Shown here piece by piece: positions 43,519-50,416 of a stretch of DNA of 64,000 nt. The translations under genes and the position numbers were made by a program. Source of the stretch: Pedobacter sp. ASV28 (lineage in GTDB: Bacteria > Bacteroidota > Bacteroidia > Sphingobacteriales > Sphingobacteriaceae). The stretch covers positions 16,015-80,014 of the forward strand of contig NZ_JAELTN010000018.1 of NCBI RefSeq assembly GCF_016428855.1, read 5' to 3'. The notes beneath the pieces are model-generated. The model saw nothing but the letters and a program-made list of their open reading frames with translations, made no database searches and was not told the origin of the DNA. Numbering within the stretch: position 1 is the stretch's first letter; every line of letters starts with the position of its first letter.

Positions 43519-44664
43519 TTATAATTTCATTAACTTTTCAACGGCTTTTTCCAAAGTGCTTTTTTCTTTGGCAAAGCAAAAACGTAATATTTTATGGTCT
43601 ATGTTTTTGGTATAGAAAGCAGAAACAGGGATACTGGCTACACCTAATTTTTTTATTAAATTCTGTGCAAAATCAACATCTTTTTCATTGCTGATGTTTT
43701 TATAGCTTACGCACTGAAAATAAGAGCCTCTACAAGGCAATAGCTCAAATTTCGTTTCACTAAGTAGTCGTCTAAAATGATCTCTTTTCTCTTGAAAAAA
43801 GATAGGCAACTTTTTGTATACATCTGTTGTTTTAAGATAATTGGCAATGCCTACCTGCATAGGAGTATTAACGCTAAAAACATTAAATTGGTGTACCTTT
43901 CTGAATTCCGACATCAATTTTGAGGGGGCTAGGCAATAGCCCAATTTCCAGCCCGTAGTGTGTAATAGCTTACCAAATGAGGCAATGATAAAACTTCTTT
44001 CTGCTAATTCAGGATATAAAGCTATGCTATGGTGCTGCGATCCATCAAAAATAATATGTTCATATACCTCATCACTTAAGATCATTACATCGGTATTTTT
44101 GGTGATCTTTATTAAAGCTTCTATGTCATCTTTTCCAAAAATACTTCCTGTTGGATTATGGGGAGAATTAATGATGATCATCTTGGTGTTCGCGGTAAAA
44201 AGTTTTTTTACCATTTCCCAATCAATTTTATAGTCGGGTGCTTGTAGCTCGAAAGGTTTCACCAGTCCACCCAATAGTTTAATGGCAGGTGCATAACAAT
44301 CATAGGCTGGTTCAAAGACAATCACTTCATCGCCAGCGTTGATGAATGCGGTAATGGCTGTGAAAATAGCCTGCGTACCTCCGGCTGTAATTGTTATTTC
44401 AGTATCTGGATTGTATTTTGTATGATAAAATCTTTCTGTTTTTTCAGCGATCAATTCCCTCAGCTGCTGATGACCGGGCATGGGGGCATATTGATTGTTG
44501 CCAGTTTTCATGGCTTGGGCTACCGCTTCAACTAGCTTTGGATCGGCCTCGTAATCTGGAAAACCTTGGGAAAGGTTAATGGCGTTATGCTCTTGGGCTA
44601 GTTTAGACATTACCGTAAAAATGGTAGTGCCAATAGTGGGCAGTTTAGAATTAATAAGTATCAT
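43519..44664 (-). CDS. Methionine (glutamine) aminotransferase, YbdL-like
   Basis: 381 residues, class I/II PLP aminotransferase. LSQGFPDYEADP near the start, INSPHNPTGS with Asn170, SDEVYEH with Asp198 and Tyr201, and Lys232 in ASFGKLLHTTGWKLGY, the PLP Schiff-base lysine. YbdL and KAT/GTK-type enzymes transaminate methionine, often with glutamine as donor. Located 22 bp upstream of the omega-amidase, it suggests a glutaminase II-type pathway and methionine salvage. Confidence 0.9.
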   Translation of the reverse strand: MILINSKLPTIGTTIFTVMSKLAQEHNAINLSQGFPDYEADPKLVEAVAQAMKTGNNQYAPMPGHQQLRELIAEKTERFYHTKYNPDTEITITAGGTQAIFTAITAFINAGDEVIVFEPAYDCYAPAIKLLGGLVKPFELQAPDYKIDWEMVKKLFTANTKMIIINSPHNPTGSIFGKDDIEALIKITKNTDVMILSDEVYEHIIFDGSQHHSIALYPELAERSFIIASFGKLLHTTGWKLGYCLAPSKLMSEFRKVHQFNVFSVNTPMQVGIANYLKTTDVYKKLPIFFQEKRDHFRRLLSETKFELLPCRGSYFQCVSYKNISNEKDVDFAQNLIKKLGVASIPVSAFYTKNIDHKILRFCFAKEKSTLEKAVEKLMKL

Positions 44665-44713
44665 TTATTACGAAAGTAATAATAATCAGTTAATTGAAAT
44701 TGCTATTTGGCAG

Positions 44714-45898
44714 TTATTTTATTTTGCGATAGCCAAATAGCAAAAAGACCAGTGCCAATAACGAAGCTATGGTCATAATGGTGGGCATTGGCCAAAGCTG
44801 ATCACTATTGAAAATGCTGATCAAAGCTGCTGCGATTGCTCCTAACCCCATTTGTAATGCACCCATTAACGCTGAAGCACTGCCAGCATTTTTTTGAAAA
44901 GGAGAGAGCGCCAAAGCTGAGGCATTAGGATTGATCAATCCCAAACAACCTAGAAACAAAGCAATAAAGCCTATCATACTATATAGATTGAGCCAATTGT
45001 TCAGCGCAAAAATTAGAAAAACGAGACTAAATAGAGATTGGGCTATGAGCGCATATAAAATAATGGGTTTACTGTTATACCATCTTAAGAGTAAGGTGTT
45101 TACTTGGCTTAACCCAATGAAAACTACAGAAAGCAGGGCGAATATCCAGCCATAAGTGGTTTCACTTACTTTAAAAAGGTCCATGAAAACAATAGGGGAC
45201 GAAGAAACATAGGCAAATAGGCCACTAAATGTTAAAGCGCCTATGGCTGCAAAAATAATAAAATAGGGTTCTTTTAAGACCACCAGGAAGTTGCTGATAA
45301 TTGGTTTTGGTTTTAAAGAATAATCAGGATTGGGAACATAGCTTTCGGGAAGTTTGTATTTAACGGCCAAAAGCATAAAAAAGGCCATTACCCCGAGGAA
45401 AAGGAAGACCGAAGGCCATCCGAAAGCGGCGATCAAATAACCTCCAGCAGTGGGCGCCAACATAGGGGAAACTGCAATCACCAACATTAGGGAAGCAAAA
45501 ACTTTGGCACTTTCTTTAACAGAGAAAAGATCTCTTACCATGGCAACAGAAGCAACAGCAGTTGCACAACTTCCAATAGCTTGTACAAACCTCAGCAGGA
45601 TCAATTGTTCAACGTTAGTTACCAATAAACAGCCTAAGCATGATAAGATATAAAGCACTAACCCAAAATATAATGGTTTTTTACGTCCATATTTATCCAA
45701 AAGCGGTCCATAAAGTAATTGTCCTGCCGAAATTCCAATAAAAAAACTGGAAAGAGATAAGGACACTTTACCTGCGGTAGTATTTAAATCGTTGGCTATG
45801 GCTTTAAACCCTGGCAGATACATATCAATGGAAAAGGGACCTAATGCAGCCAGCGATCCCAGTATGATGATAAGGAAGAATGGTTTTACTTTTGACAT
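44714..45898 (-). CDS. Bcr/CflA family MFS drug exporter
   Basis: 394 residues from MSKVKPFF; the ATG at 45913 sits inside the probable -7 box (CATCTTTG, complement of 45911-45918). 12 membrane segments, with the family signature LGSLAALGPFSIDMYLPGF and GQLLYGPLLDKYGRKKPL. A proton-driven exporter of drugs or small metabolites at the inner membrane; the substrate is unknown. Monocistronic or head of the run below. Confidence 0.9.
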   Translation of the reverse strand: MSKVKPFFLIIILGSLAALGPFSIDMYLPGFKAIANDLNTTAGKVSLSLSSFFIGISAGQLLYGPLLDKYGRKKPLYFGLVLYILSCLGCLLVTNVEQLILLRFVQAIGSCATAVASVAMVRDLFSVKESAKVFASLMLVIAVSPMLAPTAGGYLIAAFGWPSVFLFLGVMAFFMLLAVKYKLPESYVPNPDYSLKPKPIISNFLVVLKEPYFIIFAAIGALTFSGLFAYVSSSPIVFMDLFKVSETTYGWIFALLSVVFIGLSQVNTLLLRWYNSKPIILYALIAQSLFSLVFLIFALNNWLNLYSMIGFIALFLGCLGLINPNASALALSPFQKNAGSASALMGALQMGLGAIAAALISIFNSDQLWPMPTIMTIASLLALVFLLFGYRKIK

Positions 45899-46008
45899 AT
45901 TAGAAGGCTGCAAAGATGGATAATTTGAACTAAAGCGTAGTCTAGCATTTGTAAAAATGTATGATTATAAATTATTTTCACATTAAAATAATTGTAATTT
46001 TAGAGCAT

Positions 46009-46779
46009 ATGACTTTTAAAACTAAGGAAAGCAGGTTGTTTCTTATTCTAGGAACTTTTTTTGTCGCTAATGCAATTATAGCTGAATTTATTGGGGTTAA
46101 GATTTTTACAGTTGAAGGTACATTAGGCCTTAAAAAATTTGATATTAATCTATTCGGTGTGCCCAATTTATCATTTAATATGTCTGCGGGGGTTTTAACT
46201 TGGCCAATCATATTTATTATGACAGATATCATCAATGAATATTTTGGTGTGAAGCAAGTAAGGTTTCTTTCTATACTTACCGCCATATTGATCGCTTTTT
46301 GTTTTTTGGTGGTGGGAATGGCCATTAAATTACAGCCAGCAGATTTTTGGTTGGTGCAAGAAGTGGGCGGACAGCAATTGAATATGCCCATGGCTTTTGA
46401 TGTTATATTTGGCCAGGGTATGTGGATTATTGTAGGGTCTATTACTGCTTTTATAATTGGACAAATGGCAGACGTACTTATTTTTCATCGGATTAAAAAA
46501 ATTACAGGTGAAAAAGCCCTTTGGCTCAGGGCAACAGGCTCTACCTTGGTATCGCAGCTCATCGATAGCTTTGTGGTCATTTTTATTGCTTTTTACTTGA
46601 ACCCAAGTTATCATTGGAGCTGGCAAATGGTAGCAGCTATTGGATTGGTTGGTTATATCTATAAATTTATATTGGCCTTAGCCATGACCCCTATTCTTTA
46701 TGTAGTACATGGCATAATTGACAAGTTTTTAGGCAAGGAAATGGCACATAGAATGATTAAGATGGCTGCAAGAGGCTAA
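46009..46779 (+). CDS. yhhQ: Queuosine precursor transporter (YhhQ/DUF165)
   Basis: 256 residues from MTFKTKESR; the upstream in-frame ATG at 45961 precedes the likely -7 box (TAATTTTA, 45995-46002). About six or seven membrane segments, with LFGVPNLSFNMSAGVLTWPIIFIMTDIINEYFG (in part) and LRATGSTLVSQLIDS typical of YhhQ. It imports preQ0/preQ1 for queuosine tRNA modification. queE lies 9 kb away. Confidence 0.92.
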   Translation: MTFKTKESRLFLILGTFFVANAIIAEFIGVKIFTVEGTLGLKKFDINLFGVPNLSFNMSAGVLTWPIIFIMTDIINEYFGVKQVRFLSILTAILIAFCFLVVGMAIKLQPADFWLVQEVGGQQLNMPMAFDVIFGQGMWIIVGSITAFIIGQMADVLIFHRIKKITGEKALWLRATGSTLVSQLIDSFVVIFIAFYLNPSYHWSWQMVAAIGLVGYIYKFILALAMTPILYVVHGIIDKFLGKEMAHRMIKMAARG

Positions 46780-46797
46780 CTGATAATTGAAAAAAAA

Positions 46798-46805
46798 TAC
46801 TTTTG
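46798..46805 (+). promoter_or_regulatory. -7 box of the dead YjbR gene
   Basis: TACTTTTG, an exact TAnnTTTG, directly before the reconstructed start of the pseudogene at 46809. The box is intact although the gene it served is not. Confidence 0.4.
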
Positions 46806-46808
46806 GCC

Positions 46809-47133
46809 CTAACTTTTATAAGAAGCATAGTCTTATCATTGCCCGGTGTGAATGAAAAGCTATGTTTCGATACGCCCGCTTTTTATGTGAACAAATATAT
46901 TTTTTGCCCGCTTGAAAGAAGATGGTGAGAATTTGGCGATCTATACGCAGGAAAGGGGAAAATGGATGATGAAAGATCCTTATACTTTTTTTATCACTCC
47001 ACATTACCAGAATTATAAATATATGTTGATCAATTTAGATAGGGTAGAGCCTACAGATCTATAGACATTGTTAATTACCGCATGGAAAAATAGGGCGAAT
47101 AAAACATTATTGAAGCAGTTTGAAGAAATGTAA
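46809..47133 (+). pseudogene. YjbR/MmcQ (DUF419) family pseudogene
   Basis: Joined across frames the sequence reads VLSLPGVNEKLCFDTPAF, YIFARLKEDGENLAIY, WMMKDPYTFFITPHY and LITAWKNRANKTLLKQFEEM, a clear DUF419 protein of about 107 residues. There are three lesions: no start codon (CTA at 46809 where ATG is expected), a T6 run (46900-46905) that needs five Ts, and TAG at 47062-47064 inside the C-terminal helix region. A nonsense codon plus a lost start argue for true decay rather than sequencing error. Confidence 0.85.
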
Positions 47134-47192
47134 TTAAGCGGCTTACCCTAAACAAAATTTTGGAATGTATGTTTTATAACTAAAAATCCAAA

Positions 47193-47897
47193 ATGGCTCT
47201 AACATCTATTCTGAAGGAAGTAGAAAAATTACTGATTGGCGTAGAGGAATGGAAATTTATTCCAGAAGTTATGGTACGCACGTTGATGATGTACCTTATT
47301 GTATTACTGGGTCTGCGTATTTTGGGCAAAAGAGGGGTAAAACAACTTTCGATATTTGAACTGGTGGTCATTATAAGTTTAGGCTCAGCTGCCGGTGATC
47401 CCATGTTTTATAAAGAAGTGGGTATATTATCTGCGGTAGCTGTATTTGTGGTCGTAATAGCAGCTTACAAAGCAACTGCTTACTTGGTGAACAAAAATAA
47501 GCGTGTAGAAAGGTTATTGGAGGGCGAGTGTACCTGTTTAATAACGAATGGAAAATTTGCCGTAGCTAATTTTAAAAAAGAAGCATTGGCTCAAGATGAG
47601 TTCTTTTCAGAGCTTCGCCTAAAAAATGTATCACATTTGGGCCAAGTTCAGTTGGCCATATTGGAAATATCAGGCAGTATCAGCATTTTTTACTATCCAA
47701 ATAAAGAAATAAAATATGGCTTGCCCATCTTACCGGCCTTGTTCGCCCACAAGATTAGGGAAATAACACATGAAGATTTTTATTCCTGTAGTTTCTGTGG
47801 CCATACGACTTTAATTGGACCTGTAAAGAAAGCGATTTGTGAAGTTTGTAAAAAAGAAGAGTGGGTAAAGTCTATCAATACCTTAAGGATTTCTTAG
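47193..47897 (+). CDS. DUF421 membrane protein with C-terminal zinc ribbon (YetF-like)
   Basis: 234 residues. Three N-terminal membrane segments (about 27-45, 55-68, 75-95), then the DUF421 soluble domain (GECTCLITNGKF, LAQDEFFSELRLKNV, YYPNKEIKYGLP). A C-terminal CSFCGH...CEVCKKE ribbon (about 201-223) is added, which not all DUF421 proteins have. The family is linked to spore and membrane biology in Bacillus but has no agreed function. Confidence 0.85.
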   Translation: MALTSILKEVEKLLIGVEEWKFIPEVMVRTLMMYLIVLLGLRILGKRGVKQLSIFELVVIISLGSAAGDPMFYKEVGILSAVAVFVVVIAAYKATAYLVNKNKRVERLLEGECTCLITNGKFAVANFKKEALAQDEFFSELRLKNVSHLGQVQLAILEISGSISIFYYPNKEIKYGLPILPALFAHKIREITHEDFYSCSFCGHTTLIGPVKKAICEVCKKEEWVKSINTLRIS

Positions 47898-47981
47898 AAG
47901 CCATTTTAATGGCAATTGATAGCCAATTACTTGTAAGAGGTATTATTGCCTTTAGATAACAAAATAAAGCTAATTTTTACG

Positions 47982-47989
47982 TATATTTG
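47982..47989 (+). promoter_or_regulatory. -7 box for the RRM gene
   Basis: TATATTTG (exact TAnnTTTG), 19 bp before ATG 48009. It lies inside the longer open frame from 47946, so the short start is correct. Confidence 0.55.
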
Positions 47990-48008
47990 TATAAATTATA
48001 GTTTTTTA

Positions 48009-48311
48009 ATGAAAATATTTATTACAGGATTTCCTTTGACAGTTGGGGAAGAAGAATTGACAGCTGTTTTTGGAGATTTTGGGCAGGTAAAGTCCCTAAA
48101 GATCATTAGAGATCGTGATACTGGTGAGAGCAGAGGTTTTGGTTTTGTAGAAATGCCAAATGCCGAAGAGGCAAAAGAAGCTATCAAAAGGATGAATGGC
48201 GGCGATTATAATGGCCATCGCATCAAGGTAGTAGAAGCACAAGATAAACCAGCAACAGGAAATTCCAATACCGGAGGTTTCAAAAAAAATAACAAAACAC
48301 GCAATTTTTAA
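48009..48311 (+). CDS. RRM-type RNA-binding protein
   Basis: 100 residues from MKIFITGFPLTVGEEEL. A single RNA-recognition motif with RNP2 IFITGF (3-8) and RNP1 RGFGFVEM (about 41-48), then a short Gly/Asn/Lys-rich tail. Such small RRM proteins are widespread in Bacteroidota and cyanobacteria and bind single-stranded RNA; in Bacteroides they act as global regulators. It has its own promoter and terminator. Confidence 0.93.
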   Translation: MKIFITGFPLTVGEEELTAVFGDFGQVKSLKIIRDRDTGESRGFGFVEMPNAEEAKEAIKRMNGGDYNGHRIKVVEAQDKPATGNSNTGGFKKNNKTRNF

Positions 48312-48332
48312 TAAATAGCTTAAGTTTATTTA

Positions 48333-48376
48333 GGGCAAAAAATGTAAAATAATTACATTTTTTGCCCTTTCTTTTT
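48333..48376 (+). terminator. Intrinsic terminator after the RRM gene
   Basis: GGGCAAAAAATGTAA (48333-48347) pairs perfectly with TTACATTTTTTGCCC (48353-48367) around a 5-nt loop, followed by TTTCTTTTT. Confidence 0.93.
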
Positions 48377-48516
48377 GGTTTGATGTAATTAACCCCTCTA
48401 CAAATCGATATTGACCCCGTTTTTATTTAAATTAGAAATGTTAAAGTTTCTGGTAGCTATAGGATTGTCCCTTAACATATCATGAAGCAATAAAAACAGA
48501 AAATAATTATATAAAG

Positions 48517-49734
48517 ATGAAAGTCGATTATATTGCACTATCGGTACCGATATTTTTTATATTGATAGGTATTGAATTGGCCTACACTTTCTTTAAAAAA
48601 CTAAAATATTATCGCTTAAACGATTCTATCTCAAATTTAAGTCAGGGAATAGGTTCTCAGCTGGTAGGACTGTTCATGAAAACGGTACTATTCTTTGGGT
48701 ATATGTACATTTTTGAACATTGGCGTTTATTTGATTTGCCCAAATCTATTTGGGTTTGGATGATATTGTTTATTGGTGTTGATTTTTTTTACTATTGGTT
48801 TCATAGAATGAGCCATCAGGTCAATGCACTTTGGGCTGCACATATAGTCCATCATCAATCAGAAGAATACAACCTAACTGTAGCACTACGTCAATCATGG
48901 TTTCAAGGTTGGTTTTCATGGGTATTTTATCTACCTCTGGCATTTATAGGATTTGATCCGATTATGTTTCTGACCCTAAGTTCCTTCAATACATTATATC
49001 AGTTTTGGATACATACCCGTACCATTAAAAGTCTGGGTGTTCTAGAGTATGTTCTTAATACTCCTTCACATCATAGGGTACATCATGGATCGAATCCAAA
49101 ATATATTGATAGGAACCATGCAGGTACGCTTATTATTTGGGATATGATGTTTGGGACTTTTCAAAAAGAAGAAGAGGAGGTTTATTACGGTATTACCAAA
49201 CCTTTGGCCAGTTGGAATCCGGTTTGGGCCAATTTACATTACTGGGTAGAATTGATAGAGACAGCCAAAAAATCGAATACACTTTCCGATAAGATAAAAG
49301 TCTTTGTTAAGCCACCAGGGTGGTTTCCAGAAAAGTTGGGAGGTTTTAAACCCGCACCAGAAATCGATGTTGTCAACTATAGTAAATTTAATACCAATAG
49401 CGCCCGGCATGCCATGCTTTATGCGGTATTATTATTTCTGATTGCCTTAGCTTCAGGTTCTTACCAATTGTTTTTCTTTAACAAATTGAATGTATTGACC
49501 AATATTTTTTTAACAGCTTATACCATACTTACATTATTGGCTTGTGGGGCTGTATTGGAAAAAAAGAAATGGTTTTTCGGTTTGGAATACTTTAGGTATG
49601 CTTTTGGCTTTGTTTTGATTTACCATTTAAAGACGGTCGGTTTTGATCCATACCACCTAACTATAGTAGGAATTATACAAGGCTTGCTAATGATCTATTT
49701 TTTTATCATAAAAAGCACATTAAAAGATGTTTAA
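48517..49734 (+). CDS. Fatty acid hydroxylase/sterol desaturase family, AGMO-like
   Basis: 405 residues, membrane-bound di-iron hydroxylase. Histidine boxes: H96RMSH100, H109IVHH113 and H185HRVHH190. After the catalytic core comes a PPGW...G motif (about 268-277) and a C-terminal bundle of about four membrane segments, as in alkylglycerol monooxygenase (AGMO/TMEM195) rather than plain sterol desaturases. AGMO cleaves the ether bond of alkylglycerols with tetrahydropterin. It overlaps the lysoplasmalogenase gene by 8 bp. The AGMO assignment is by architecture; activity is unproven. Confidence 0.75.
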   Translation: MKVDYIALSVPIFFILIGIELAYTFFKKLKYYRLNDSISNLSQGIGSQLVGLFMKTVLFFGYMYIFEHWRLFDLPKSIWVWMILFIGVDFFYYWFHRMSHQVNALWAAHIVHHQSEEYNLTVALRQSWFQGWFSWVFYLPLAFIGFDPIMFLTLSSFNTLYQFWIHTRTIKSLGVLEYVLNTPSHHRVHHGSNPKYIDRNHAGTLIIWDMMFGTFQKEEEEVYYGITKPLASWNPVWANLHYWVELIETAKKSNTLSDKIKVFVKPPGWFPEKLGGFKPAPEIDVVNYSKFNTNSARHAMLYAVLLFLIALASGSYQLFFFNKLNVLTNIFLTAYTILTLLACGAVLEKKKWFFGLEYFRYAFGFVLIYHLKTVGFDPYHLTIVGIIQGLLMIYFFIIKSTLKDV

Positions 49735-50416
49735 GAAATACCCTCAATTCAGTTTCGCTTTTGCCATCATCTTTTTTTCAGAGCTTTTGGCCATTGTTAA
49801 TGATATGATGTGGTTACGTTACCTTACAAAACCATTAATTACGATTTCGTTAATGCTTTTTATCTGGTTCACCCTTAGACGTAAGGGTCGATTTACCAAC
49901 AAGATTATTGCCGGACTCTTTTTTTCTTTATTGGGAGATGTATTTTTAATGTTTACCCAATTAGATGAAATCTATTTTATGCTGGGTCTTGGTGCATTTA
50001 TGATAGCTCATTTATTTTATATAGGCGCATTTTATGTAGATTGTACCAATAAAATAGAGGTATCCAAAAGATACGTGCTTCCAATCTTCTTGGTTTTCGG
50101 TTTCGTATGTATGACCTATTATACGGTATTAAGACCTTATTTGGGCAATATGAAATTTCCTGTTTTATTTTATTCTTTCGCCATTACCCTAATGGCCATT
50201 ACGGCAGCGCTGAGGTATGGCAAAACCAACACGAAGAGTTTTGCCTGGATCCTTTTGGGTGCTTTAATGTTTTTGTTATCGGATTCTATTTTGGCCTATA
50301 ATAAGTTTGTAGAACGTATAGAAATAGGCGATTTGCTGATTATGATTACTTATATGCTAGCGCAGTTTTTAATAGCAATGGGTACAGTGGAGAGAAAATA
50401 TATCAAAATGAATTAA
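49727..50416 (+). CDS. YhhN family lysoplasmalogenase-like membrane protein
   Basis: 229 residues, about eight membrane segments. The family blocks KPLITISLMLF, GLFFSLLGDVFLMF, FMIAHLFYIGAF and LGALMFLLSDSILAYNKF, with conserved acidic residues (GD, SD), match YhhN/TMEM86. Characterised members hydrolyse the vinyl-ether bond of lysoplasmalogens. It starts inside the end of the AGMO-like gene. It converges on pbpC with stops sharing TTAA. Confidence 0.85.
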   Translation: MFKKYPQFSFAFAIIFFSELLAIVNDMMWLRYLTKPLITISLMLFIWFTLRRKGRFTNKIIAGLFFSLLGDVFLMFTQLDEIYFMLGLGAFMIAHLFYIGAFYVDCTNKIEVSKRYVLPIFLVFGFVCMTYYTVLRPYLGNMKFPVLFYSFAITLMAITAALRYGKTNTKSFAWILLGALMFLLSDSILAYNKFVERIEIGDLLIMITYMLAQFLIAMGTVERKYIKMN

